From assembly GCF_006442815.1 (NCBI RefSeq), contig NZ_VFVL01000006.1, forward strand, positions 62,001 to 126,000: a DNA stretch of 64,000 nt. Direction: 5' to 3'. Source of the DNA: Mesorhizobium sp. B2-4-3 (GTDB taxonomy: Bacteria; Pseudomonadota; Alphaproteobacteria; Rhizobiales; Rhizobiaceae). Position 1 is the first letter of the stretch, and every line of letters starts with the position of its first letter. The notes beneath the pieces were generated by a model that was given only the letters and a program-made list of their open reading frames with translations, was not told the origin of the DNA and did not search any database. The position numbers and the translations under genes are program-made. Positions 53,746-63,500 of the stretch are shown here, one piece after another.

Positions 53746-54143
53746 TGAAAAAACAAAATGACGCGAGCGATTCTTATGCAGATAACTTTATTGTCGGCAT
53801 AAACAATCGTATATCGGCTTTAAGCAGTCGACCATGGGTCAATATACACATCGATTATGACAGCCTATATCAACAAATATGGATTTGGATGTTGGTCGCT
53901 GACATTCACAGCGCGAAGAGAGCCTATGAGGTTCTGGTCAACAATGTTAGAATACTTGACATTGACGAAATGCAGTGTGAGCTGAATCTAATGATCATGT
54001 GCAAACTTCGTGACGGGAGAACCGGTCACATAGCGGATCTATGTGGAAAGCAGGATGTCATCGATTTTTATTATAGGGAGATAGGTGAAGGCGATATAAT
54101 CATTGGCGACGCGTCCGACGCAAATGTATTCTCGAACCACTGA
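53745..54143 (+). CDS. putative cognate immunity protein
   Basis: A 132-residue, acidic, soluble protein (MKKQNDASDSYADNFIVGINNRI; WVNIHIDYDSLYQQIWIWMLVADI; C-terminal EGDIIIGDASDANVF). No family recognised and no signal peptide. It begins at the last base of the PAAR effector stop and is clearly AT-richer than surrounding genes. Size, position right after an effector with a variable C-terminus, and foreign composition fit an immunity protein. The alternative is an unrelated acquired ORF. It is the last plus-strand gene before the convergent VgrG module. Confidence 0.6.
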   Translation: MKKQNDASDSYADNFIVGINNRISALSSRPWVNIHIDYDSLYQQIWIWMLVADIHSAKRAYEVLVNNVRILDIDEMQCELNLMIMCKLRDGRTGHIADLCGKQDVIDFYYREIGEGDIIIGDASDANVFSNH

Positions 54144-54179
54144 CAGTAGGCGGGGGCGGCGGCTGTCATGATGGGCGGA

Positions 54180-54539
54180 TTATACGGCCTGCTGCAATCC
54201 TCTTCTCAACGTCGTCGAAAGAAACGCGCGAACTTTATCCAAATTCAGGTCCCCGATGCGGACCGGAGCCTTCGCCTCTGATATTCTCAGCACGAACAAT
54301 TCCCCCGACTCGGGAAACTCCTCATATTGCGTTCGCGCGATGTTGCGTCCTTCCTCACCCGCCACTCTTAGGCCATCCAGATGCGCTTCCAGCCGCTCCA
54401 CCAGGCTGGCCAGGTGGTTTTCATTCATATCCGGATTTTCTTCCAGATGCTGAAGATGGTGGTCGTAGACAGTCCAGAGATGTGCAGCCATCTCTGCGTG
54501 CTGGCGCACGATATTCCTGAGGATCGGAACCTTCGTCAT
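54180..54539 (-). CDS. TIGR02270-like T6SS accessory protein, short form
   Basis: A 119-residue protein resembling the N-terminus of the TIGR02270 family found beside VgrG genes: ILRNIVRQHAEMAAHLW, LASLVERLEAHLDGLRVAGEEGRN and FPESGELFVLRISEAKAPVRIG. Family members are usually about 400 residues with HEAT-like repeats; this one stops after the first repeat-like segment with LRRGLQQAV. It is either truncated or a short variant. It is read with the DUF6484 and vgrG genes (1-base overlap with the former). Confidence 0.6.
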   Translation of the reverse strand: MTKVPILRNIVRQHAEMAAHLWTVYDHHLQHLEENPDMNENHLASLVERLEAHLDGLRVAGEEGRNIARTQYEEFPESGELFVLRISEAKAPVRIGDLNLDKVRAFLSTTLRRGLQQAV

Positions 54540-54988
54540 CAGTTCAGGTTCACCGAGCCGCCACGGATGTGGTTCGACGCGCTAGCGTGGCTGACAAGAT
54601 AAGTCCCCCGAATGGTCAGGTGGCCGTCCTTTTCCATGATGATGACCGATTTGCCGCAGCGCAGTTCCAGACGCTCGCCGGCAGTGATCTTGACCGTCTC
54701 GCCGTCGCGCATGACAGTCATTTCGTTGCTGGACTCGTTTGGCTTTTGCGCCTGCTTTTTCATCGCCCCGACAATCCGGCCGACGATCAGCGGCCGTTCA
54801 GGATCTCCATCCTGGAACAGCAGCGCCACCTCCGCGCCGATCGACTCGCGCGAGAGTTCCACAAGACTTCGCGCCGACAGAGCCGTCTCCTTCGGATTGC
54901 CGGAAAAGACAACCAGAGGCACATCCGCATCGAAGCCGAGCAAGATACCGATTACGACGCCTTCGATTCGATCCCGGACACTGTTCAT
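54539..54988 (-). CDS. DUF6484 protein of the VgrG module
   Basis: A 149-residue soluble protein with the DUF6484 N-terminal beta domain: IEGVVIGILLGFDADVPLVVFSGNP, ALSARSLVEL, IGAEVALLFQDGDPERPLIVGRIVG. The C-terminal part repeats a short beta pattern (KITAGERLELRCGKSVIIMEKDGHLTIRGTYLVSHA) that mimics the end of the adjacent VgrG (TIKCGSATIAMKKDG). The domain is common in genes following vgrG in T6SS effector modules and may help attach an effector or spike. It lies 10 bases after vgrG. Confidence 0.8.
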   Translation of the reverse strand: MNSVRDRIEGVVIGILLGFDADVPLVVFSGNPKETALSARSLVELSRESIGAEVALLFQDGDPERPLIVGRIVGAMKKQAQKPNESSNEMTVMRDGETVKITAGERLELRCGKSVIIMEKDGHLTIRGTYLVSHASASNHIRGGSVNLN

Positions 54989-54998
54989 AGCCAGACCC

Positions 54999-57323
54999 TC
55001 AGTTCTGATTGATTTTAGAGCCCTTCATCGTGATGTCGCTTGAAGCCTTCATGTCAATCTTGCCAGAGCCCTTGACTGTAATGTCCTTGCCCTCGATTGA
55101 AATTGATCCATCTTTCTTCATCGCTATTGTCGCCGAACCGCATTTGATCGTGATGGAACTGCCGGCCTCGACCACAAGGTCGGTACCTATCTTGATCGCC
55201 CCGTCCTCGCCGGCTTCGAAGAGATAGCCCTTGCCGACCTTTATTGCCTGCGAGCCGCCAACTTGCATTGCATCGTCCGCACCGATCTTGGTGGCGCGTC
55301 CGGCGCCTACGTCGAAGGATTGACCGGCGCCAACACTAATAGTCTGGGCGGCGCCGATGCTTACGCTCTGCCCGGCTCCAACGTTCCAGCTGTCGCTGGC
55401 CCCGATATCATGGCTTTGGCTGATGCCGACACTGACAGCACGGGTCGCCCCGATGGTATTTATCTGTGTCGCACCAACGGTTCTGGTTTCCGCCGCTCCC
55501 ACTGTATCGACGCGCGCGATACCCACCGTGACCGTCTGGTTGAGCCCCACGGTCTGCGAATGGTTGGCGTCGATGTTTTCCGTGGAATTGGCGACGACGT
55601 GGATGGTCTCGTTCGCCATCACCGTCAGCGAACGGTTTGCGCCCACCGTCTCGGTGTCGTTCGACCCGATGTTGGTGGTCTGGTCGACGCCGATCTTGAC
55701 CGTCTTGTTGTTGCCGACATCCTCGTCGAGGTTGTGGCCGACGGAATGCTTGGCGTCGTGGTCGATGCGATCGGACTGGTCGTGCTGGACCGTCTTGTTG
55801 CGGTCGTGCTTGATCAGCAGGTGATGATCCTTCTGGGCCTGGAAATTGACCAGCTCGGAGCCCGCCTTGTCCTCGAACATCAACTCGTTGTAACCGCCAC
55901 CGCCCTTCGAAGAATTCGACTTCCAGCCGGATTGCGTGGCGTTGCCCGGCAGCGCGTAAGGCGGCATCTCGGAGGCGTTGTAGACGCGGCCGGTGATGAT
56001 CGGCAGGTCCGGGTCGCCTTCGATGAAATCGACGATGACCTCCTGGCCGATGCGCGGGATCTGGATGAAGCCCCAGCCGCTGCCGGCCCAGGTTTGCGAG
56101 ACGCGCACGAAGCAGGAGGAGTTCTGATCCTTCTTGCCGAGCCGGTCCCAGTGGAACTGCACCTTCACCCGAGCATATTTGTCGGTGAAGATCTCCTCGC
56201 CGGAAGGTCCGACGACGGTCGCCGTTTGCGGCCCGCGCATGATCGGCCGCGGCGTGATGCGCGGCGGCCGGTAGGGCAATTTGGTCGGCGCCACGCCGAG
56301 CACCACCTTGAAATTCTCGTTGTGGGCCTCGTTCTGGGTCCGATAGCCCGGGTCGAACAGCCGGTATTCGGCGCTGACCACCAGATAGTCCTGGTTCTGG
56401 TCGTCGCGCGGAAAGCTTTCCAGCGTGAACTTGCAGCCGGAAAAGAGGCCGCGCACGGTGCCGACAGCCGTGTTGCGCTGATGTACGGCCTGAAGTTCCT
56501 CGCGGCGGATCCCCGCTATTTTGTCGCCCCGCCCGACATCGAGATGCGCGCCGGGCTGGCGATAGTTTTCGCCCGAGGCCTCCTTATGCGCGAAAGGCTG
56601 GGCGGATTTCGCCATAAGATCGGCGCCGGGTTTCTCGAAATCATAGTCTGTATGGGCATAAGCGCCCGGGCGCACCGCGCTGCCAGGTATCCATTCGGTG
56701 ATGTATTCGACATCGCGCCGCGAGGCGTGGCCCTCGAAATTGTAGAGCACCTTCTCGTAACCAGGCGCCGGCTTCAGCTTGCTCATCGCATCGCAGAGGA
56801 TGAGCGTGTGCTTGCCCTCGTCATGCTCGAAGAAATAGAAGATGCCTTCGTGCTCGAGCAGCCGCTGCGCGAAATCGAGATCGCTCTCGTCGTACTGCAC
56901 GCAATATTCGCGCGAGGGGTAGGACCCCTGCAGCCGCTTCTCGAATTTGGCGATGCCGTATTTCGAGAATATCTTCTCGACGATCTCCACCGCCGTCATG
57001 TTCTGGAAGATGCGGCAGTCGGTGGTGTTGCCGAGGAACCAGAGCCAGGGCCTGACAGTGGCCTCGTAAAAGGCCAGTCGGTCCTCGATGCGGGTCAGCT
57101 TGAAATCCGACACGAGGCCGCTGAACCAGCGCTTCGGATCGGATTCGCCCTCGACCGAAACGACACCGCCCAGCATCTTCAACGGGTCGATGTCGCGGTT
57201 CTTCGAGACGAAGCCGACCGTATAGGCGAAACAGCGGCTGACCTCATCGCGGCCGACGAGATGGGTGAAGGTCAGGTCGGCGCCAGCCGGCGTCTGTACA
57301 ACCGTGGCACGTTCGTTCGGCAT
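54999..57323 (-). CDS. vgrG: T6SS spike protein VgrG (TssI) with octapeptide-repeat extension
   Basis: A 774-residue trimeric spike. Residues 1-450 are the gp27/gp5-like core: SREYCVQYDESDLDFAQRLLEHEGIFYFFEHDEGKHTLIL, then the OB-fold KVQFHWDRLGKKDQNSSCFVRVSQTWAGSGWGFIQIPRIGQEVIVDF. Residues 536-695 (DNA 55239-55718) are 20 consecutive octads of the form [VI]G-A-x-x-[T/S]-x-x, a triple-stranded beta-helix needle, and the tail ends with KDGSISIEGKDITVKGSGKI. No extra enzymatic domain follows, so this is a carrier VgrG. It is divergent from the second fha gene. Confidence 0.96.
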   Translation of the reverse strand: MPNERATVVQTPAGADLTFTHLVGRDEVSRCFAYTVGFVSKNRDIDPLKMLGGVVSVEGESDPKRWFSGLVSDFKLTRIEDRLAFYEATVRPWLWFLGNTTDCRIFQNMTAVEIVEKIFSKYGIAKFEKRLQGSYPSREYCVQYDESDLDFAQRLLEHEGIFYFFEHDEGKHTLILCDAMSKLKPAPGYEKVLYNFEGHASRRDVEYITEWIPGSAVRPGAYAHTDYDFEKPGADLMAKSAQPFAHKEASGENYRQPGAHLDVGRGDKIAGIRREELQAVHQRNTAVGTVRGLFSGCKFTLESFPRDDQNQDYLVVSAEYRLFDPGYRTQNEAHNENFKVVLGVAPTKLPYRPPRITPRPIMRGPQTATVVGPSGEEIFTDKYARVKVQFHWDRLGKKDQNSSCFVRVSQTWAGSGWGFIQIPRIGQEVIVDFIEGDPDLPIITGRVYNASEMPPYALPGNATQSGWKSNSSKGGGGYNELMFEDKAGSELVNFQAQKDHHLLIKHDRNKTVQHDQSDRIDHDAKHSVGHNLDEDVGNNKTVKIGVDQTTNIGSNDTETVGANRSLTVMANETIHVVANSTENIDANHSQTVGLNQTVTVGIARVDTVGAAETRTVGATQINTIGATRAVSVGISQSHDIGASDSWNVGAGQSVSIGAAQTISVGAGQSFDVGAGRATKIGADDAMQVGGSQAIKVGKGYLFEAGEDGAIKIGTDLVVEAGSSITIKCGSATIAMKKDGSISIEGKDITVKGSGKIDMKASSDITMKGSKINQN

Positions 57324-57631
57324 GGGTCGTGCCCCTCCTCGACGCGGCCGCCAGTGTGATGGTTTGAAACCCCCGCTCTATTAACTGCATCACGTTCGGG
57401 AGCGTTCGAATTCACCGCACCGTAGGGCTGCAAGCCTAGCACATGTTTGAGGGAGGCCAAATAACAGCGATGGCTAAACCGCGCCCGCGCGCCGATGTGA
57501 AACGCTCCTCTCCCGCTCAGCCTGCAAGCTGCTAGAATGCCGGAGCAATTCCGGGAAGGCTCCTGGCGGCTTTCCGCCTGGAATTGCGCGAACGATAAGC
57601 ATTTGTTGACCAAGTTCGGCGACGCTTCCGG
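57324..57631. other. divergent intergenic region between vgrG and the second fha gene
   Basis: A 308-base gap serving divergent transcription units. No ORF with coding character, palindrome or repeat was noticed. Confidence 0.5.
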
Positions 57632-58711
57632 ATGTTCATCTCTCTCCAGATCAGCAATGTCGACAGGCTGCCGGCCGGCACCGCCGCCAACTACGCCGCC
57701 CGCGACCGCAGCTTCGAGATCGGCCGCGAGAATTGCGACTGGACGCTGTCCGATCCGGATAAGTTCATCTCGGGTCGACATTGCGAGGTCCGCTATCAGG
57801 CGGGTTCGTTCTGGCTCTACGATGTCTCGCGCAACGGCACTTTCGTCAACGGTTCCAGCCAGCGCATGACCGGGCCGCACCGGCTGGCCCAGGGCGACCG
57901 GCTGCTGATCGGCCGTTATGTCGTCGGCGTTTCGATCGAAGACGAACGAGCCGCGACCGGACATGCTCAGGCCAGTACAGGATCGACGCAACGTGAGCTG
58001 CCATCCTCGACCGGCCGCCCCCTGGATCTCGGCCACGGGCCGTTGTTCAATCCGGCGGAGCAGCGACCGACCGGGGCAGCGCCCGTCTCGACGTCCTCGG
58101 CGCTGCAGCCCGGCCCGGCGGTTCCGGCCAACCGGCCCGCGGAGGCGGATGCGATAATGCGGGAGATCGCCAAGACGGCGGGCATCGCGCCGGAGTTGCT
58201 GCAAGCGCGTGATCCGCATGACGTCGCGGCCGAGATCGGCGCGGTGCTGAGGACAACGGTCGAGCAACTGTCCCTGCTGCTCAAGGCGCGCGCGGCGGCA
58301 AAGGTGCTCGCCAAGAGCTCGAACCGGACGATGATCGGCGCCGAGGACAACAACCCGTTGAAATTCGTGCCGGGCACCGACGACATATTGGAGATCATGT
58401 TCGCCAAGCGCAGAGCCGGCTATCTCGACGCCAGGCATAGTGTCGAAGACGCGTTCCGCGACCTGAAGGCGCACGAAATCGCGACCTACGCCGCCATGCA
58501 GGCCGCGCTGTCGCGGTTGCTCGACGACCTGTCGCCGGAGGCGATCGCCAAGAAAATTCCGCCGGCGTCCTTCTCGTCCAGGAAAAGCCAGGCCTGGGAT
58601 GCGCTTGTCGCGACATGGCGGACGATGGAAGACAAGCACGAAAACGGCATGCTGGATGTCTTCCTTGCCTATTTCGCCGAAGCCTACGCCAAGGCCGACA
58701 AGCAGAAATAG
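57632..58711 (+). CDS. T6SS FHA domain protein, second copy
   Basis: A 359-residue paralogue of the FHA protein at 42184. FHA domain at residues 1-100 (RSFEIGRENCDWTLSDPDKFISGRHCEVRY, WLYDVSRNGTFVNGSSQRM) includes Arg, Ser-Gly-Arg-His and Asn-Gly-Thr. A shorter linker leads to the same T6SS C-terminal helical domain (LLKARAAAKVLAKSSNRTMIGAEDNNPLKFVPGTDDILEIMFAKRRAGYL). The ATG at 57632 starts MFISLQISNVDRLP; no strong ribosome site. It precedes tssL2-tssM2 by ~297 bases and may belong with that set. Confidence 0.92.
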   Translation: MFISLQISNVDRLPAGTAANYAARDRSFEIGRENCDWTLSDPDKFISGRHCEVRYQAGSFWLYDVSRNGTFVNGSSQRMTGPHRLAQGDRLLIGRYVVGVSIEDERAATGHAQASTGSTQRELPSSTGRPLDLGHGPLFNPAEQRPTGAAPVSTSSALQPGPAVPANRPAEADAIMREIAKTAGIAPELLQARDPHDVAAEIGAVLRTTVEQLSLLLKARAAAKVLAKSSNRTMIGAEDNNPLKFVPGTDDILEIMFAKRRAGYLDARHSVEDAFRDLKAHEIATYAAMQAALSRLLDDLSPEAIAKKIPPASFSSRKSQAWDALVATWRTMEDKHENGMLDVFLAYFAEAYAKADKQK

Positions 58712-59008
58712 CCGCACCGCACGGACCGCGCCAACCGTATGTGACGGGTCTCATAGAAGAAGCCGCCTCTTCGATCATCTTGTTTTCCGATTTCAATCGG
58801 CGGCCCCGTTTCAATTGAATGCCCGGGCGATTAGAATGGGCAGGGATGCTTGCCTGGCGGGCAACGCGGCGTGGCTTGGGGCGTGTGCAGCAATGTCATG
58901 TTTCGGCGAGATGAGCCTTTCCATGCGGCCTGCCGCCGAGGCTCAGCCTGAAGCGCGCTTTGCCTGGCAAAGACCTGCTCGTTGCAATTCGATGGCGGGT
59001 CGCCGCCG

Positions 59009-60538
59009 ATGAGCTCGAAGGACGATCCCTCCAGGCCGGCGGACAAAACCGTCATCCGCGCGCCGCGGCCCAAGCAACGACCGCTCGCGGCTGCCGAGAG
59101 TTCCGGTCTGGAAGGCGTTCGGCCCGCTCCATCGCCTTCCCGCGAATCGACGGTGTTCGATCCCGGCGGCGGCCGACAGGTGCCCGCCGGCTGGTCGTCC
59201 GGAACGGTGCTCTTTCAGGGACCGACCCCGGGAGCAGAGGCCAATGCGGCGCCGGGGTTGCAGCAGGATGCCCTGCTCGACGCCGCCGGCGGCGTGAGAT
59301 ATGCCGCGGCTAATGCGATCCTTGCCGCCGCGGCGCCGCTCTTGATGCTCTTCGGCCAATTGCGGCTGATGCCGGTCGAACGGCAAGCGGCGCCCTTGGC
59401 GGAGCATATAGCCGAAGCGATCGACACCTTCGAGCTTGCAATCGCGAAAGCCGGCGTAGCCGAGGAAGACGCGCGAATCGCGAAATTCGCCCTTTGCGGA
59501 ACCGCCGACGACCTTGTCGGCAATCTGCCATGGCCGAGCAAGGACAGCTGGCTTCAGCACAGCCTTGTGGCGCAGTTCTTCCAGACCCAGCCGACGGGCG
59601 CCGGCTTCTACGAAGCGCTGAACAACGTCCTCGCCAAGCCGGAAGCGCATTACAACCTGCTCGAACTGATGCATGCGTGCCTTTCGCTGGGTTTCGAGGG
59701 CCAATATCGGGGGCTTGCGGGCGAGCGAAACACGCTCGAACGTGTCCGGCGCGACGTCTACGACACGCTGCGTTATTTCAAGCCGCGCGCCGCCGACGAA
59801 ATCTCGCCCCGCTGGCAAGGTATGGCTGCGGCATTGCCGAAGCCAAGGGCGCGGCTGCCGCTGTGGGCAGTCGCCGCCGCCGCGGCGACGCTGGTGACGG
59901 CGGCCTTCTTTGGACTGCGGGTGCTGATCACCGACGAAGGCGACGCGACCGCCGGCGAATTGCTGGCGCTCAATCCGTCGACATCCGTCAACATCGAGCG
60001 CGCCAGCGTGGCGGCGCCCGCCGGACCGGTGCAAGCCAGCCCGCCGCCAGCGGTTCCAGATACCGCCCAGATCGACCGCATCCGCGCCGCACTTGCCAAG
60101 GAGATCGCCGGTGGCGGACTGAGCGTCGGTGAAAAGGGCGAGTTTATCGTCGTCGAGATCAACAACCAGCTCTTGTTTGCGTCCGGCCAGGCGGAGCTGA
60201 AGCCGCAATTCCAGCCGATCGCGGCCGACATCGCCACGGCGCTCGACGCAGAACCCGGGCCGATCAACATCGTCGGCCACACCGACAATGTGAAGCCCAA
60301 GAAATCGAGCCAGTTCAAATCGAATTTCGATCTTTCCGTCGCTCGCGCCAAGGCCGTCCAGGCGATGGTGGCCACGCAATTGAAGGACCCGTCGCGGCTC
60401 AGCGCCGACGGCAAGGGCGAAGACGAGCCGATCGCCGACAATGGCACGGCGGACGGCCGTGCCAAGAACCGCCGCGTCGCCGTGATGATCCCGAAACAGG
60501 AAACCTTGCAGCACGGCTCCGCGGAGAACGGCAACTGA
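59009..60538 (+). CDS. tssL: T6SS TssL with C-terminal OmpA domain (set 2)
   Basis: Second DotU/IcmH-type protein, 509 residues. A ~90-residue proline-rich N-terminus (RPADKTVIRAPRPKQRP) precedes the cytoplasmic domain (LCGTADDLVGNLPWPSKD, LLELMHACLSLGFEGQYRGLAG). One membrane helix follows (RLPLWAVAAAAATLVTAAFFGL), then an OmpA-like periplasmic domain (INIVGHTDNVKPKKSS, ADGRAKNRRVAVMIP). The ATG at 59009 is chosen over a TTG at 58982. Its stop overlaps the tssM2 start. Sequence is only moderately similar to TssL1, so this is not a fresh duplication. Confidence 0.94.
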   Translation: MSSKDDPSRPADKTVIRAPRPKQRPLAAAESSGLEGVRPAPSPSRESTVFDPGGGRQVPAGWSSGTVLFQGPTPGAEANAAPGLQQDALLDAAGGVRYAAANAILAAAAPLLMLFGQLRLMPVERQAAPLAEHIAEAIDTFELAIAKAGVAEEDARIAKFALCGTADDLVGNLPWPSKDSWLQHSLVAQFFQTQPTGAGFYEALNNVLAKPEAHYNLLELMHACLSLGFEGQYRGLAGERNTLERVRRDVYDTLRYFKPRAADEISPRWQGMAAALPKPRARLPLWAVAAAAATLVTAAFFGLRVLITDEGDATAGELLALNPSTSVNIERASVAAPAGPVQASPPPAVPDTAQIDRIRAALAKEIAGGGLSVGEKGEFIVVEINNQLLFASGQAELKPQFQPIAADIATALDAEPGPINIVGHTDNVKPKKSSQFKSNFDLSVARAKAVQAMVATQLKDPSRLSADGKGEDEPIADNGTADGRAKNRRVAVMIPKQETLQHGSAENGN

Positions 60539-63500
60539 TGCGCTGGACGCCGCGGATCTTCAGCTTGCTTGCGCTTGCCGGTTTCTCGGCGGCGGTCTGG
60601 TATGCCGGACCGCTGATCCGCTTCGCCGACATACGCCCGTTTGCGCCTGCGTGGCTCAGGGCCACGATCATCGTCGTCACCATCGTGGTGCTCGCGCTGT
60701 CCTACGGGGTCCGCTTCTGGCAGCGCCGCAAGGCGCAAAAGGCGCTCGAAACGGCCATCGTGCGCAGCGACGAGCGCAACGACGATTCCCAGGTGCTCGA
60801 AGCGCGCATGAGCGAAGCGATCGCGACGCTGAGGCGGACGAGCGGCAAGCGCAATTTCCTCTATGACATTCCCTGGTACATCGTCATCGGCCCGCCCGGC
60901 TCCGGCAAGACGACGGCGCTGGTCAATTCCGGGCTGAAATTTCCGCTTGCCGGCTCCGGCAGCGCGCAGCCGGTGGCCGGTGTCGGCGGCACGCGGTCCT
61001 GCGACTGGTGGTTCACCGACGAGGCGGTGCTGATCGACACGGCCGGCCGCTATACGACGCGGGAGTCGGACCGCGAGCGCGACAAGGCAAGCTGGCTCGC
61101 CTTCCTGGGATTGCTCAAGAAACACCGCACCAGGCAACCGATCAACGGCGTGATCCTCGCCATCAGCCTTGCCGACCTGATCGGCTTCGACGACCGGCAG
61201 CTCGACGCGCATGTCACCGAGATCCGAAGCCGCCTGCGCGAACTGCACGAGACGCTGAAGATCCAGTTCCCGGTCTATCTGCTCTTCACCAAGGCCGATC
61301 TCGTCGCCGGCTTCATGGATTATTTCGGCGATTTCGACGAGGCGCGCCGGCGCAAGGTGTGGGGCGCGACATTCCAGACGGCCGACCGCACCAGGAACAT
61401 GGCCGGCGAGGCGCCCGCAGCCTTCGACGAACTGGCGAAGCGGCTCGCCGAAGAGGTCGCCGATCGCCTGCAGGACGAGGCCGACCCGGTGGCGCGGATC
61501 GCGCTGTTCGGCTTCCCGGCGCAGTTCGGCGCGCTGAAGGTCCGGATAACGCAGTTCGTCGGCAGCCTGTTCGACACCTCGCGCAGCCAGGTCAATGTCA
61601 GCCTGCGCGGGCTCTATTTCTCCTCGGGCACCCAGGAAGGGACGCCTTTCGACCAGGTGCTGGGCGCGATCGGCCGCAGTTTCGGCAGTGCTTCGCAAGC
61701 GCATCTCTCCGGCGCCGGCAAGAGCTTCTTCCTGCACGACCTGCTGGCCAAAGTGATCTTCCCTGAATCGGGCTGGGTCTCGTTCGACAGGGCCTCCGAG
61801 CGGCACTCCAGGCTCGCGAGGTTCGGCGGCCTCGCTACGATCGCGCTGGCGGCTTTGGCGGCGCTCGGCGTGCTGGGCCTCAGCTTCTTCGCCAACAGAG
61901 AGCTGATCGCCTCCACAAGGCAGGCCATGGCGCATTATCGCGACAGCGCCGATACGCTGCTGAAGAGCACCACGGTGACCGACGTCGACCTCGAAGACGT
62001 CATCGGTCCGCTCGACCAGTTGCGCAACCTGCCGGCCGGCTTCGAAAACGGCGACCAGGCAAAGCCGATCGAGGAGACGTTCGGGCTCAGCCAGCGCGAG
62101 AGGCTGTTGTCGGCCTCCAAGACCGCCTACCGGCAAGCGCTGGAGCGAACCTTCCGCTCGCGGCTGCTGGTGCAGGCGGAGCGGACGATCCAGGCCAGGA
62201 TGGCCGACCCCGTCGCACTCTACGAGCCTTTAAAGATCTACCTGATGCTGGGCGGCAAGGCGCCGAAGGTCGACGACGAACTGGTTGTCTCCTGGATGAA
62301 GCAGGATTGGGAACAGAACCGCTACCCCGGCGAGAACAACCGCGAGGGCCGCGCGCAGCTCGAAAAGCACCTGCGCGCCATGCTTGCGCTCGACGACGCC
62401 TATGATCCGGTCTTCGAGCTCAACCAGCCGCTGGTGGAGGCCGCGCAGCGCTCGCTCGGACGCATGAGCCTCGCCGACCGCGCCTGGGCGCAGATCAAGT
62501 CGGCGGTCTACGCCGCAAGGCTCAAGGACTTCTCCATCGCCGCGAGAGCCGGTCCGGAAGCGCAGTTGCTGTTTGAGCGCACGGACGGCAGCGAGCTTGC
62601 CGATCTTCAGGTCACCGGCCTCTATACGCGCGGCGGGTTCAATAGCTTCTTCCTGCCGCAGCTGTCGCGCATCGCGCAGATGCTCGTGGACGACCAGTGG
62701 GTGCTTGGCGGCGGCGGCGAACAGGTCGGCATCGACCAGGACCTGCCCAAGCTCGGCCCCGAGCTCATCGACCGCTACGGCAAGGAATTCGCCGCCGCCT
62801 GGAACGGCGTGCTCGACCAGCTGAAGCTCAAGGCGATGATGAAGGACAAGCCGCAATATCTGGCGCTCTCCGCCGTCGCCGCGCCGGACTCGCCTCTCGA
62901 CCAGCTCTTCACCGCGATCGCCGATGAAACCGCATTGACGAAGGACAGCGCCGCCGAGGGCGACACCGGCACGGCGCAGCAGGATCCCGCCAGCATGGCC
63001 AAGGGCCTCGCCCGCATCGGCCTGCAGATCGCCGGCGGCAAGTCGCAAAGCCGCGCCGGCGCAAGCTCGGCCGTCGCGCAAAATGCCGGCGCGAGCGTCG
63101 AGGCGCAGTTCCGCTCGTTCCAGGCGCTGGTCGGCGGGGCCGCCGGACGCCGACCGCTCGATGCGCTGACGCAGAACTTCCACGACATCTTCCAGAGCCT
63201 GAAGCTCGCGGCCGATGTCCCCACTCAGACCGAGCGCGTCAACGCCAACCTGCAACTGCAAATCTCGACATTGCGCGCCAATGTCTCGCGCCTGCCCAAG
63301 CCGCTGGCGCGCATGGTCAACGCGGCGGCGGACGAATTCGAAGGCAATGTCGCCGAGGCCTCCGTCGCCAACCTCAACCAGAGCCTCGACCAGACGGTGA
63401 CGCGCGCCTGCGAGGAGGCGGTCAATGGCCGCTATCCCTTCACCCGCGACGGCACAGACGAGATCTCGATGGCGGATTTCACCAAGCTGTTCGCGCCGGG

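Noticed and set aside
55239..55718. Regular repeats considered as a CRISPR array or tandem DNA repeat
   Set aside because: The 24-base units are coding, diverged at DNA level and lack spacers; they encode the VgrG octads.
55263..57359. 698-codon plus-strand ORF opposite vgrG
   Set aside because: Antisense shadow with no recognisable domain; vgrG carries all spike motifs.
58712..59008. Possible small ORF starting 58836 before tssL2
   Set aside because: It starts inside an intergenic stretch without a ribosome site, overlaps the tssL2 start and has no recognisable features; left as intergenic DNA.
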